A stretch of DNA of 60,960 nt from an uncultured Rhodothermaceae bacterium (GCA_913056335.1 CAJXLX010000004.1:1-60960), one strand, 5' to 3'. Shown: positions 26,379-35,950, counted from the stretch's first letter. Notes: generated by a model not told the origin, from the sequence alone. Translations and numbers: made by a program.

Positions 26379-28232
26379 TCAGGTCTTGAACAACGCGAGC
26401 AGAAACCCAATCGCAAACAGCGGCAGCCAGAGCCAGACGGGTCCGCCCTGTACCACCCCGAGGGCCCCGCCAATGATGCAGGCTCCTGCCAAAATACTGC
26501 CTCGCAGCCCCGGGAACGGGTCGCCGGTGGGCGTGCGGTCGTTGAGTCGTTCCTCAACGTAGGCGGATCCCGAACTCATGAGCCGGGGCAACTGCACAAT
26601 GGTGTCGATGAACTCGGGTGCGTTGCTCAGCAGCTCAGTGCCCAGCGTGCGGGGGTCGAAGCGCTCACGGAAGATGCTGCGCACATGGCGCTGCGACACC
26701 GCCACCACATCCAGGTCAGGCTTCATGGTACGGCCCACCCCCTCAAACGTAACCAGCGCCTTCACCATCAGCGTCATTTCTACGGGGAAGAACACGCGGT
26801 AACGTCCCCCCAGACTGAGCGACTCCAGAATAAGCTGGGCAATGCTGATGTTGCCCGTCTGGCCCTGCCGTGCAAAGTAGCGCGACAGATCCGACACTGC
26901 CCGCCGAAAGCCCTGCGGATCGCCGCCTTCGCCAATGCGCGCAATATCGAGCAGGTAGCGGGCTACGTTCTCCACATCGCCCCGCACGAGCGCGTAAAAG
27001 TAGTAGAGCAGGCGCCGCTTTACCTGCGGACTGAACCGCCCGACCATGCCCATGTCGATAAATCCAACTTTGATCGGCTCATCGGGGCCGCCCTCGATGA
27101 TCTTGAGGTTGCCCGCATGCAGGTCGGCATGGAAGAATCCGTCTTTGTACAGCATGCGGATGATCGCCGCCGAGCCCAGGTCAATCACGCGCTCGCGCTC
27201 ATCCTCGGAGAGCTGCATCGAGGCGGCCGAACCCGGACGAATGCCGTCGATGAACTGCATGGTGAGGACATCGTCAGAGCTCAGCTCGCGGTAGATCGTG
27301 GGAAATACCACATCGGGCATATCGCTGAAGTTGGCCGCGAACACCTCGGCGTTGGTGGCCTCGAACGAGTAATCGACCTCGCGCTTCGTGTACTCGCTGA
27401 ACTCCTCGATAATCTGCCGAGGCCGGTACTCCGGGATGATCCAGTTCAGGAAGATGCCAAAAAACTCCAGCAGCTTCAGATCCGAGTTGATGATTTCGCG
27501 GATCCCCGGCTTAATCACCTTAATGACGACATCGTCCCCATCTACGGTGGTCGCCCGATGCGCCTGCGCAATGGAGGCCGAGCCGAGCGGTTCGCTACTC
27601 AGTGTCGCAAACAGCTCCTCGGTCGGCGCACCCAGATCACGCTCGATGATGTCTTTCACCTGCACGAACGGCACCGGCGGCAGGTGGTCCATCAGGCTTT
27701 CCAACTCGCGCGTAATGGCGGGCGGAAGCAGATCTTCGCGAATCGCCAGAATCTGACCCAGCTTTGTAAAGGTCGGCCCCAGAATCTCCAGCCGCTTGCG
27801 CAGCTGCACCGGAAAGGGCAGATCGCGTAGCGAACGATCTACAAACGGACGAAAGATCCATGCCACCATGCGTTTGCCGATCGAGCGCATGCCGCGTGTT
27901 TGCACGTTGGGCAGCGAGCGCACATAGGCAATGTGCCCGCCCATGAGCAGCCCCATCACATGCCGGTACACCACAAAGAAGCGTCGCACTGCCCCTCGAT
28001 AGGGCGCCAGCGGATCAAAGTCGGCCAGCGGCGAGCGATGATCGGCCTCTGAGGTAGCAGCTCCCGACGTAGCCCCGCCATACGTAGGGCCCGAAACGGT
28101 ACCCATTTCTTCCCCCTGCATCTGCCCATTCGTGGAGGTCGATGCCTGCGCCTCTCCCTGCGATGCCGCCGTAGCCTCTCCCGAAGCAGAGGCAGTCCCC
28201 GAGGCCGACGCCGTCTGCGAAGAGGAGTTCAT
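26379..28232 (-). CDS. ABC1/UbiB-family atypical kinase
   Basis: The protein has 617 residues. The first roughly 50 are a low-complexity Ala/Ser/Gln-rich leader. The signature KxGQ helix is LGPTFTKLGQILAIREDLLP (about 165-185). The Ala-rich loop is in PLGSASIAQAHRATTVDGDDVVIKV, the catalytic HADLHAGN is around residue 370, and VGFIDMGMVGR supplies the metal-binding Asp. Two C-terminal membrane helices (GSILAGACIIGGALGVVQ and LWLPLFAIGFLLALF) anchor it. The family supports quinone biosynthesis or lipid extraction and transport. Co-linearity with an acyltransferase favours a lipid role. Confidence 0.92.
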   Translation of the reverse strand: MNSSSQTASASGTASASGEATAASQGEAQASTSTNGQMQGEEMGTVSGPTYGGATSGAATSEADHRSPLADFDPLAPYRGAVRRFFVVYRHVMGLLMGGHIAYVRSLPNVQTRGMRSIGKRMVAWIFRPFVDRSLRDLPFPVQLRKRLEILGPTFTKLGQILAIREDLLPPAITRELESLMDHLPPVPFVQVKDIIERDLGAPTEELFATLSSEPLGSASIAQAHRATTVDGDDVVIKVIKPGIREIINSDLKLLEFFGIFLNWIIPEYRPRQIIEEFSEYTKREVDYSFEATNAEVFAANFSDMPDVVFPTIYRELSSDDVLTMQFIDGIRPGSAASMQLSEDERERVIDLGSAAIIRMLYKDGFFHADLHAGNLKIIEGGPDEPIKVGFIDMGMVGRFSPQVKRRLLYYFYALVRGDVENVARYLLDIARIGEGGDPQGFRRAVSDLSRYFARQGQTGNISIAQLILESLSLGGRYRVFFPVEMTLMVKALVTFEGVGRTMKPDLDVVAVSQRHVRSIFRERFDPRTLGTELLSNAPEFIDTIVQLPRLMSSGSAYVEERLNDRTPTGDPFPGLRGSILAGACIIGGALGVVQGGPVWLWLPLFAIGFLLALFKT

Positions 28233-28477
28233 AGAACGATAGGTTGGTTAGATCGTGGCTGAGAACGCATCGCACGCTGTGCACGGAGAGGGCGCTCCGC
28301 ATAGGTATAAGTTGGTGTGGATTCATGATGAACCGAAAACACGACCACGGGTTCACTATCGTGCCACCTTTAAGCATGTGCTCCGCTTGCAGCACTACAG
28401 TTGATATGCAACGCAGCACAGCCGAGTAGCACACAGAGGCAACTTCGTATTTTACTCACTGCACACCGCTTCGTCTC

Positions 28478-29539
28478 ATGCTTTTCCTGACTGGCTTTCC
28501 GGGATTCCTGGGTACCCGCCTTGTTGACACGCTGGCGCAGCAGAACCCATCACTCTCGTTCCATCTGCTCGTGCAGCCGAAGTTCGTTCCCGACGCCCAT
28601 GCCGCTCTCAACCGGCTGGGGCTCACCGAGCGCGCCACCGTGCATGCGGGCGACATCACCAAACCCAATCTGGGACTGGGCGATGCGTACGGTACTGTGG
28701 CCGAGTCGATGACCCACGCTGTGCATCTGGCCGCGGTCTACGACCTCACGATTCCGCGCGACATTGGCTGGCGCATTAACGTAACCGGCACGCAGCATGT
28801 GCTTGATCTTATGGCCCTGGCGCCGCAGTTGCAAACGTTTGGCTACGTGAGCACCGCCTACGTGTCCGGAAAACGCACCGGACGCGTCTACGAGACCGAT
28901 TTAACGCACAACGCGGGCTTTAAGAATTTCTATGAGGAAACGAAATACCATGCCGAAATGCTGGTGAAGCAGCAGATGTCGCATATTCCTACCATGGTCT
29001 TTCGTCCGGGTATTGTTGTGGGGGATTCGGAGACCGGGGCCACCGACAAGTTCGACGGTCCCTATTTTATTCTGCAGGCGCTACAACGCCTCCCGCGCTA
29101 CACGCTCATGACGCGTATCGGCGATGGTACCGCCCCGGTGCACCTAACCCCAGTCGATTATGTGGTGGATGCGATGGCGTATCTTCTGCAACAGCCTGAG
29201 CACAACAGCACCACGTTTCACCTCACCGACCCCAACCCGCTCTCCACGCAAGAGATCATAGAGACGTTCGTGCAGCAGCTCAACATGCATGTCGCGTATG
29301 TGCCTGTGCCTCCTACTGTAGCACGCACACTCATGGGCACCAACGTGGGGCGCTATCTGGGCATCGCCCCCGAGATGATCGACTACTTCGACCACGAAGT
29401 GCACTACGATACCACGCGGATTGAGAAGGCCCTTCAGGGCAGCGGCATCACGTGTCCCTCGCTACGTGACTACGCGCCCCGCATGGTCCACTACATGAAC
29501 GAGCACCGCGCGCAGGCTCGCTCCGAAGCGATGTACTAA
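28478..29539 (+). CDS. SDR fatty acyl-CoA reductase-like (male-sterility domain) protein
   Basis: The protein has 353 residues. The Rossmann motif is LTGFPGFLGTRLV (4-16). The extended-SDR active site is in YVSTAYVSGKRTGRVYE with YEETKYHAE giving Y-x3-K. FRPGIVVGDSETG follows, as in thioester-reductase and fatty acyl-CoA reductase domains. It lacks the C-terminal sterile domain of long reductases. It could reduce acyl-CoA or modify a sugar nucleotide. Divergence from the UbiB-acyltransferase pair (245-bp gap) hints at a shared lipid pathway, which is inference. The putative origin region follows directly after its stop. Confidence 0.82.
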   Translation: MLFLTGFPGFLGTRLVDTLAQQNPSLSFHLLVQPKFVPDAHAALNRLGLTERATVHAGDITKPNLGLGDAYGTVAESMTHAVHLAAVYDLTIPRDIGWRINVTGTQHVLDLMALAPQLQTFGYVSTAYVSGKRTGRVYETDLTHNAGFKNFYEETKYHAEMLVKQQMSHIPTMVFRPGIVVGDSETGATDKFDGPYFILQALQRLPRYTLMTRIGDGTAPVHLTPVDYVVDAMAYLLQQPEHNSTTFHLTDPNPLSTQEIIETFVQQLNMHVAYVPVPPTVARTLMGTNVGRYLGIAPEMIDYFDHEVHYDTTRIEKALQGSGITCPSLRDYAPRMVHYMNEHRAQARSEAMY

Positions 29540-29578
29540 GGACCAACCGCACGATATGGACGAGCCTATCGCCATACG

Positions 29579-29860
29579 TTATTAAAAATAACGGATATAA
29601 AACGAGGCTTGCAGTTGGACCCGGCTTCAGGAGCGATAAAGTTATCCACAGGCTATCCACACCCGTTTATGGCTCGTAACGCATAACAGACATTAAGCCT
29701 CTCGACACTAAAACCGGCCTGAGGCCGAGCTAAGCGGGTTTCAGGAAGTGATTTGAAGATACGGAGCGAATTGAACACAGTTATCCACAATCGCCCAAAA
29801 GTTATCCACAGGTTGTACACAGGCTGCACATGGGATTCAGAAAGTTATCCACAATGCCGA
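29579..29860. other. Putative chromosomal replication origin (oriC), DnaA-box cluster
   Basis: Four perfect DnaA boxes TTATCCACA lie at 29642-29650, 29781-29789, 29802-29810 and 29845-29853. One-mismatch CTATCCACA is at 29653-29661 and a weaker TTGTACACA at 29813-29821, all on the plus strand. An AT-rich segment with the palindrome CGTTATTAAAAATAACG (29579-29595) and GGATATAAAAC sits at the left end, a possible unwinding element. The stretch has no ORF. No dnaA or dnaN is in the window, which is not unusual outside the Firmicutes and Proteobacteria models. Confidence 0.78.
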
Positions 29861-29960
29861 ATCGACGCTTATTTTGGATATCCGTTATTTACAAGAGGTG
29901 GTTTTGCAGGGTATGAGGGCCGATTTCGCTTCCCATCAATCGTTGTAGCTTTTGCAGATT

Positions 29961-30119
29961 GGTAGCGGTTCAACGCTACGTGATGGAGCAAACATGCCAG
30001 TAGCCGGAGACGGGGAGCGTCACCCGGCGCGGACGTCTCCGGCGGAGGCGAACGGAGGACCGTTCGCCCTATGAAAGATTATTATTGAGAGGGCAATCAC
30101 TTAACGTCTGTGCACTACC
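29961..30119 (-). mobile_element. MITE-like element, copy 4 (159 bp, reverse orientation)
   Basis: It starts GGTAGCGGTTCAACGCTACG and ends CACTTAACGTCTGTGCACTACC. Flanks TGCAGATT (29953-29960) and TACAGATT (30120-30127) are an 8-bp duplication with one mismatch. The core GGCGAACGGAGGACCGTTCG is intact. It lies about 110 bp from the last DnaA box, at the edge of the putative origin. Confidence 0.86.
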
Positions 30120-30144
30120 TACAGATTAATGCGGCATAACAGCA

Positions 30145-31368
30145 TCACGTTGCCATCGTATGGCGGCGTTGGTAGGCCAGATAGGCGCTGCCTGCTGCGC
30201 CGAGGCCCGCAAATCCAGCCAGCACGGCAAAAAGCACGGGCGGGGTTGACCAGTACAGGATGCTGCCTGCAATGCCGGCCCCAAGGGCGCCCACGCCAAA
30301 CACCCCCAGATAGGTGAATCCGTACGAGAGTCCGCGTGCTTCAGGGGGGGTGTACTCGGCAACCATAGCCTGGTACAGCGGCTGCACCATGAAAAGCGCC
30401 ACGCCCAGCACCGCGCTCACAGCCAAGAGCGGAGCCGTCCCCATCTGTACCAGCGGCCAGAACGCCAGGCCCAGCCCCGCCAGCAGCACAAACCCGCTTG
30501 CAAGCGCCCACTCGGTGCGCCCTTGATCGGTGAGCCAGCCCCCCACGTATTGCCCGGCCATGCCGACCATGAGCAGCGCCGCATAAACATAGCGGCTGGG
30601 ATCCAGGTCCATCGCCCCATCGATCACAAACACATCTTTGAGCAGGTTCGGCAAGAACGTCAGGATACCGCGGTAGTAGAGACCCGACAGAATGACAATA
30701 CCAAACACCACGGCAAATCCCGACGCAAACAGCACGCGTGTATGCGTCCACAGTTGAGTGGCCGAGGCCGGAGCCGCCGGGCTTTGTGCATTGGTTGCTG
30801 CCTGGGCATCGGCAGCGGTTTCGTTGAAAGAGGCTTGTGCAGCGTAGACCGTAGCGGCTAACGCAGGCAGCGCCAGGCAGGCCGCCACCACGCGCCAGTC
30901 GACAACCAGCAGAAGCAGCGCCGTGCAGAAGGGCCCGAGTGCAATACCTGCATTTCCTGCCATACCGTGTAATGCCAACCCTTTACCGCGCTGTACGACC
31001 CCACGCGAGATAAGCGTAAGTCCGGCCGGGTGATAGATGCTGGCCGCCAGTCCCCACAGCACCAGCGCTGCCCCAATCGCCCAAAGCCCCGGTGCCAGGC
31101 TGAGCATCAAGAACGATGCGCTCATACCTGCAAGACAGACCACGATGAGGCGGCGCGAACCCCAGCGATCCGCCAAAATGCCTGCAGGCAGTGCCCCCAC
31201 ACCGTACAGCCCATACCCTACGGAAACGAGCGCCCCAAGCAACGCCGTTGAGGCGCCAAACTCAGTGAGCCACAATGTCATCAAAATGGGAATGGACAGC
31301 TCGTAGGTGTGCACCATCCCATGCCCCAATGACGTAAGGGCGATGATGGCGCGGTCATTGCTGCTCAT
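30145..31368 (-). CDS. Major facilitator superfamily transporter
   Basis: The protein has 407 residues with twelve predicted transmembrane helices. The motif-A-like loop GILADRWGSRRL lies between helices 2 and 3 (about 63-74), and the matching GWLTDQGRTEW lies in the second half. A hydrophilic Ala/Pro-rich loop (about 200-220) separates the two six-helix halves. SIYHPAGLTLISRGVVQRGKGLALHGMAGN recalls the fosmidomycin-resistance/Fsr-type branch, which exports small molecules. Substrate is undetermined. The start faces trxA, 190 bp away and divergent. Confidence 0.88.
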   Translation of the reverse strand: MSSNDRAIIALTSLGHGMVHTYELSIPILMTLWLTEFGASTALLGALVSVGYGLYGVGALPAGILADRWGSRRLIVVCLAGMSASFLMLSLAPGLWAIGAALVLWGLAASIYHPAGLTLISRGVVQRGKGLALHGMAGNAGIALGPFCTALLLLVVDWRVVAACLALPALAATVYAAQASFNETAADAQAATNAQSPAAPASATQLWTHTRVLFASGFAVVFGIVILSGLYYRGILTFLPNLLKDVFVIDGAMDLDPSRYVYAALLMVGMAGQYVGGWLTDQGRTEWALASGFVLLAGLGLAFWPLVQMGTAPLLAVSAVLGVALFMVQPLYQAMVAEYTPPEARGLSYGFTYLGVFGVGALGAGIAGSILYWSTPPVLFAVLAGFAGLGAAGSAYLAYQRRHTMAT

Positions 31369-31557
31369 ATGACTGACTGATCTGTGAAAGCCTGCTCAGA
31401 TTTTTTCTGTTAACGCGTAGTGGCGGCGGGCATGAACGCTTCACACATTGGGGTGTTACGATAGCGGCACCTGTGGCACCCACTGCATGGTGCCGGGAAC
31501 GACGCACCGCGGTGCCCGAATAACAAGAGCATTTGTTTCACAACCGAACGTATTACC

Positions 31558-31896
31558 ATGGCCGAATCTACCCTCGAACTTTCCGACAGTACTTTTGAGG
31601 ACGATGTCCTCAACGCCGACCAGCCCGTGCTGGTTGATTTTTGGGCGCCCTGGTGCGGCCCGTGCCGCCAAATTGCTCCGACCGTTAACGCGGTTGCTGA
31701 GGAATACGAGGGTCGTGCCAAGGTAGGCAAGCTCAACGTCGACAACAACCCGAAGACGGCCCAGGAGTACGGCGTACGCTCTATTCCCACGCTGCTCGTC
31801 TTTCACAACGGCGAGGTGGTTGACCAAGTGCTGGGTGCGGTGCCGAAGTCGGAGCTTACCAAACGGCTCGACAAGCAGCTCGCGCAGGCGGCGTAA
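31558..31896 (+). CDS. trxA: Thioredoxin
   Basis: The protein has 112 residues. The redox centre is W32-C33-G34-P35-C36 in [16 protein letters not shown], and the cis-Pro is in [15 protein letters not shown]. Length and motifs match the main cytoplasmic thioredoxin, which reduces disulfides in ribonucleotide reductase, peroxiredoxins and others. It is a single-gene unit with a strong terminator 35 bp after the stop. Confidence 0.96.
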   Translation: MAESTLELSDSTFEDDVLNADQPVLVDFWAPWCGPCRQIAPTVNAVAEEYEGRAKVGKLNVDNNPKTAQEYGVRSIPTLLVFHNGEVVDQVLGAVPKSELTKRLDKQLAQAA

Positions 31897-31930
31897 CTCC
31901 CGCGCGCAGCTCACGTACAGCTACGCAACA

Positions 31931-31967
31931 CGAGGCCTGCCTTCTACTGAGGGCGGGCCTCGTTTTT
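31931..31967 (+). terminator. Rho-independent terminator of trxA
   Basis: The stem CGAGGCC/GGCCTCG (31931-31937 and 31956-31962) is followed by five T residues. It is on the same strand as trxA. Confidence 0.9.
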
Positions 31968-32066
31968 GGATTCGTCTGGGGGATGCGAACACGCGCTCTT
32001 TGTGCATTTACCCGCTCGCATCCTAACGACTCTCGTGCTTTCTGCCAGTAATCGGCTTTAATCTGC

Positions 32067-33830
32067 TTGCGTCGCCTTCTTCCCCACTCTGCGCCATCGC
32101 CCCTCTTTGTGCCCTTTGCAGCGGCGATCATGGTGCTGTCGGGCCTGCTGATGCTGCCTGCCCACCTCACACCGATTCCGATCTCGCCGTTTGCTCCATG
32201 GGCCCCCGAGGCCCTCGTGCTGGCCACGCTGCTTGCCGCCACCGTCTACCTGCCTGCCAAGCGATGGGTCCTTGGTTTGGGGGTAGCCATAGGCTTCACG
32301 TACTGGGCTTATGCCTGGTACGATGCGATGGTGTACACGGCGTTTCAGCGGCATGGCGTGCTTTACGAAGACATTCGGTTTGTGGTGGATGCGCTGTACC
32401 TCATCCCCGAACTGGCCAGTCCCGAGCGTGCGGTGCTGGGCGGAGCCGCGCTTGCTGCTGCAGCGGGCATGATTGCCATGATGCCGCGCCTGATGCGCGC
32501 GTTTCAGGAGGCTGGGCACCTGCGATCCACTTGGGCGCTGCTGCTGGCTCTGCATCTAATGGCCTGGCCGTACATCCTCTGGCATGCGCCTGCCGAAGAG
32601 TGGGGCGTAGAGCACCGCGCCTATCGCGAAATCCGCGACGATGAGCGCCTGCGCACCCTTACCACGCAGATCCATGCCAACCTCGACGCCTCGCGTGCGC
32701 TCCACACCCTGGTGAGCACCCTCGACCAGGGCCGCACCGACTCTACGTATCACACCTATGCCGAGCTCGAACTGCAGGAGCGTCCCTCCATCTACTGGTT
32801 CTTGGTGGAGTCGTACGGACAGGTGCTCTCTACGCATCCTGAGCTTAAGGCGCCGTACGCCGCACTCATCGACAGCGTAGAGACCGCGCTCCGCAGTGAT
32901 GGCTGGCATATGGCTACGGCCGTGGGCCCCGCGCCTATTCGCGGCGGACGCTCCTGGCTCTCGCATGCCACCCTGCTCAGCGGCGTGCGCATCCACCGGC
33001 AGCTGCTGAACGACCGCCTCGTGCGTCACTCAACCTATCCCTCGATGGTCCGCACGCTGCAGGCGCAAGGCTACCACACCGTCGGCCTCAAACCCCCCAA
33101 CCGGGCGCGCCCGGGCCTTCCGCTCTCCGATCCGTACGACTTCGACCGGATGTTCTACCTGAACGACTTGAACTATGAGGGCCCACGCTACGGCTGGGGC
33201 ATTGTGCCCGACCAGTACAGCCTCTACTACGCCCACGAGCAGGCCCTAAAAGGCAACGACCCGTTCTTCCTCTTCTTCTCGATGGTCGACTCGCATGCGC
33301 TCTGGAAGCATGGCCTCATTCCGTACGTCGACGACTGGCGCGTCTTCAACGAAGGTCCCGGCGTAAGTGCAGGCGGCGACCGCCGGTGGATCCGGCAGCA
33401 TCAGCGCGAGGACCGCCCCGAGCTTGTGCCCGACAGCCTCTCGAATCGGTTCATCTTTCAGCAAGCCCCGCACCTGCGCTACTTCCGAACCATCGCCCAC
33501 AACTGGCGATTGCTACGCGACTACATTCGGGCGGATGCGCCGGATGATGCCTTGGTCTGGGTGATGGGCGACCACCAGCCGCCCGTGCTGTCGAGCGAGA
33601 GCCCGGATGTGCCCATGCATGTCTTTGCGCGCGACCCAGAGCGGCTGCAGCCGTTTCTGGAGCAGGGCTTCACGCGCGGCCTCACCCCGAACCCCGATGC
33701 TCAGACCGCGTGGCCGCTGGAGGGGCTCTACTCGCTCACCATGCGCGCGCTGGCCCAGTACAACGACCTGCCGCCCGAGACCGCCCCGCTCCGCCCCAAC
33801 GGCGTGCCGTACCGCATGCTCGCACCGTGA
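32067..33830 (+). CDS. Membrane-anchored sulfatase/phosphoethanolamine-transferase-like protein
   Basis: The frame is open from a TTG at 32067 (587 residues); later starts (GTG 32109 or ATG 32130) are possible, so the N-terminus is uncertain. The N-terminal part has four or five membrane helices. The rest resembles the alkaline phosphatase superfamily: WFLVESYGQVLST stands where the first metal site should be, FFLFFSMVDSHALWKHG carries the D-S-H metal site, and VWVMGDHQPPV supplies D-H. Such proteins transfer phospho-groups to lipid A, glycans or lipoteichoic acid. The usual nucleophile Thr/Ser context is not clean, so exact activity is open. Confidence 0.8.
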   Translation: MRRLLPHSAPSPLFVPFAAAIMVLSGLLMLPAHLTPIPISPFAPWAPEALVLATLLAATVYLPAKRWVLGLGVAIGFTYWAYAWYDAMVYTAFQRHGVLYEDIRFVVDALYLIPELASPERAVLGGAALAAAAGMIAMMPRLMRAFQEAGHLRSTWALLLALHLMAWPYILWHAPAEEWGVEHRAYREIRDDERLRTLTTQIHANLDASRALHTLVSTLDQGRTDSTYHTYAELELQERPSIYWFLVESYGQVLSTHPELKAPYAALIDSVETALRSDGWHMATAVGPAPIRGGRSWLSHATLLSGVRIHRQLLNDRLVRHSTYPSMVRTLQAQGYHTVGLKPPNRARPGLPLSDPYDFDRMFYLNDLNYEGPRYGWGIVPDQYSLYYAHEQALKGNDPFFLFFSMVDSHALWKHGLIPYVDDWRVFNEGPGVSAGGDRRWIRQHQREDRPELVPDSLSNRFIFQQAPHLRYFRTIAHNWRLLRDYIRADAPDDALVWVMGDHQPPVLSSESPDVPMHVFARDPERLQPFLEQGFTRGLTPNPDAQTAWPLEGLYSLTMRALAQYNDLPPETAPLRPNGVPYRMLAP

Positions 33831-34094
33831 TTGGGCCTCGCACTACCTGCTGCGTTCTCTGGGAATGGTAGAGGAGATCGAGGTGCGTATCCGGCCCGCA
33901 CGGGCACAGGCTTTTGATTCTGCTCTGCGTCCGACGGTCCCCCATCGGACGTACACAAAGACGCTCCTGCGTCCATGACCGAGCACGCACGGGCAGCCGC
34001 CTGTGATGCGTGCACCTGCATCCCGGATGCTCGTCGCATGGCACAAAAAGCATGACCTTCGGCCCCTCCGACCTGCCCCGCTGAAAGACGTGCA

Positions 34095-35102
34095 TCAGAC
34101 TACAGCTACCTGCTGCACAAACTGGCGGATGCGCCATGCCGTCTCGGCCCAGCAGGGGGTGCCCCGGCTTACGCGCACCGCTTGCCATGCGAGTTGCGTG
34201 TGGAGGCGCGGGGTAGTGAGCACCTCGTGCAAGCGTGTACGCAGCGCCGCAAAGTCGCCTGCAGGCACCAGGCACGCATCGGCCAGCGCGCCGAGCGTTT
34301 CGGGGAGGCCGCCCACCCGAAAGCCCAGCACCGGCACGCCCGCCGCCAGCGCCTCGCGCGCAACCATACCGCTCGTCTCGAAGCGCGAGGGGCAGAGCAC
34401 CACATCGGCGCGGGCGTAGGCGGTACGCACCTCTTGCGCCGAGGCGGCCCCCTGCACGTACACCCGATCGGACACGTCTGAGGCAGCAACGGCCTCGCGG
34501 AAGGCGGCGGCGTGCTCGGGATCGAGCGTCTCATCGCCAATGACGTGCCACTGCCACGGCTCTTCGCGCAGGTCTTCGAGCATGTGCAGGCACGGAATGA
34601 GCTGTTTGTTGGGGAGGCGGTTGGCTACGGACACAAGATGAGCGGGCGGATCGAGGACCTTCCCCGCCGCGTCGCGGCCTGTGCGGAAAGCGCGGTCCAG
34701 TCCGGGCGGCGCTACGACGATGCGGCGGGGCGCAATGCCGTGGGCGCTGAGTTGCTCTTTCACAAAATGGCTGGGCGCTACGTATCCCCCAAACAACGAC
34801 AGGCGGTCGGCTTCTTCCTGCGCAGCAGCGGAGTCGGCTTCGTTCGGGTCGGTCAGGTGCAGGTAGTGGGCTACGAGCACTGCGGGCGGCCCCGTAGCCC
34901 AGGCGTCGAGCAACCCGTCATCGCGCAGGAGCAGGCTGTCAACAAGCCAGGCATCGGACTCAGTGGGGGCCTCCTGCCAGGAGGTGCTGCTTGTGAGCGT
35001 ATCGTCTGTAGGCCATGCGGTGCGTAATGCCGCGTTGTAGCGGTTACCACCGGTGGGATGCTCAGCAATGTCGGGATTGCAGAAGTGGATGTGCATACGC
35101 AC
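34095..35102 (-). CDS. GT4-type glycosyltransferase
   Basis: The protein has 335 residues with a GT-B fold. The N-terminal domain is short. The C-terminal domain carries LVSVANRLPNKQLIPCLHML and the family signature VLCPSRFETSGMVAREALAAGVPVLGFRVGGLPE (about 248-281), where the E-x7-E motif binds the nucleotide-sugar. The start MRMHIHFCNPDIAEHPTGGNR contains the Gly-rich acceptor loop. It probably transfers a hexose to a cell-surface glycan or glycolipid; donor and acceptor are unknown. The DUF2459 gene lies only 12 bp upstream on the same strand, so the two are likely co-expressed. Confidence 0.9.
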   Translation of the reverse strand: MRMHIHFCNPDIAEHPTGGNRYNAALRTAWPTDDTLTSSTSWQEAPTESDAWLVDSLLLRDDGLLDAWATGPPAVLVAHYLHLTDPNEADSAAAQEEADRLSLFGGYVAPSHFVKEQLSAHGIAPRRIVVAPPGLDRAFRTGRDAAGKVLDPPAHLVSVANRLPNKQLIPCLHMLEDLREEPWQWHVIGDETLDPEHAAAFREAVAASDVSDRVYVQGAASAQEVRTAYARADVVLCPSRFETSGMVAREALAAGVPVLGFRVGGLPETLGALADACLVPAGDFAALRTRLHEVLTTPRLHTQLAWQAVRVSRGTPCWAETAWRIRQFVQQVAVV

Positions 35103-35114
35103 GCATTGTTTTTT

Positions 35115-35780
35115 TTAGGGAGCAGATTGGATCCAGCGGCCACAGGACTGCGCATCGTGCATCAGACGCGTAACGCGCAGGGTGCGCCGGGGCGCTGTGC
35201 GACAGCCCGCCGCTCGAAGCGCTCCTGCAGCCCACTGATTGCAGTTGTTGAGCCCATGATACGGAAGCGGTGATAGAAAAAAAGCGCTTTCGTGATAACG
35301 TCCGGGGGCCACCGGATCAGGATGTGCGTTGTGCATGCTCTGCTGCACAAACGCAGCTACCTGATGCAGCCCAGCCCTGGATACCTGGATGGCAGCGATG
35401 TCGTGCTGCGGAAAGGCATCGGTCACGGGCTCGTCGAACACGGCCAGGTGCACCACGCTGGCGGTGGGCCACAGCCCGGCGTGCAGGAGCGTGCCAAGCC
35501 CCGCGTCTGGATTCGGGTAGTAGGCCGCCTCGCCCCAGCCGACTTCAACGTACGCGGTCGGCGGAAAATTATTGAGCACCGGCCACGCCGCCTCGCCCAG
35601 CGCGTTTCGCGGCAATACGAGTCCGGCATGCCAGCCGTGACGCACCACGTACAGCGTGTACGGCCCGGCGGCCGCTTTAGCAGCGTCGACCGCGGGCTGG
35701 TCGCACTGCACAGCCAGTACCACGCTCCACACGAGGAGCGCCCCCACAAATCCGCGACGCAGCCAGTATATCATTGACAT
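35115..35780 (-). CDS. DUF2459 (TIGR02117-like) exported protein
   Basis: The protein has 221 residues. An N-terminal hydrophobic segment (GFVGALLVWSVVLAVQC) looks like a lipoprotein-type or uncleaved signal. The conserved DUF2459 features are VVRHGWHAGLVLPRNAL, YVEVGWGEAAYYPNPD and GLNNCNQWAAGALRAAG; Cys in the last, with the His of HGWH, suggests a cysteine peptidase/amidase-like fold, but activity is unproven. Neighbour of a GT4 transferase, suggesting an envelope role. Confidence 0.87.
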   Translation of the reverse strand: MSMIYWLRRGFVGALLVWSVVLAVQCDQPAVDAAKAAAGPYTLYVVRHGWHAGLVLPRNALGEAAWPVLNNFPPTAYVEVGWGEAAYYPNPDAGLGTLLHAGLWPTASVVHLAVFDEPVTDAFPQHDIAAIQVSRAGLHQVAAFVQQSMHNAHPDPVAPGRYHESAFFLSPLPYHGLNNCNQWAAGALRAAGCRTAPRRTLRVTRLMHDAQSCGRWIQSAP

Positions 35781-35868
35781 AGCCTCCTACTGCAATGAGT
35801 GCGAACGTTGGCCTGTATCTGCTCCGAAGATAGCGTAGATGCACGCCATCTGATACGCAACGATTTTC

Positions 35869-35950
35869 GGTAGCGGTTCAACGCTACGTGGTCGCGGAAA
35901 TAGGCCCGTAGCCCAAGACGGAGAGCCCCCCGCTGTGGACGAGTCGTTTC
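35869..35950 (-). mobile_element. MITE-like fragment (one end only)
   Basis: The terminal repeat GGTAGCGGTTCAACGCTACG is exact to copy 4 and similarity continues to about 35950 (GTAGCCCAAGACGGAGAGCC compared with GTAGCCGGAGACGGGGAGCG). The other end is lost. It lies in the gap before the DUF2339 gene. Confidence 0.72.

Noticed and set aside
25269-27830. 853-codon plus-strand frame
   Set aside because: It is antisense to the acyltransferase and UbiB genes, which carry all family motifs; the frame is a by-product of high GC.
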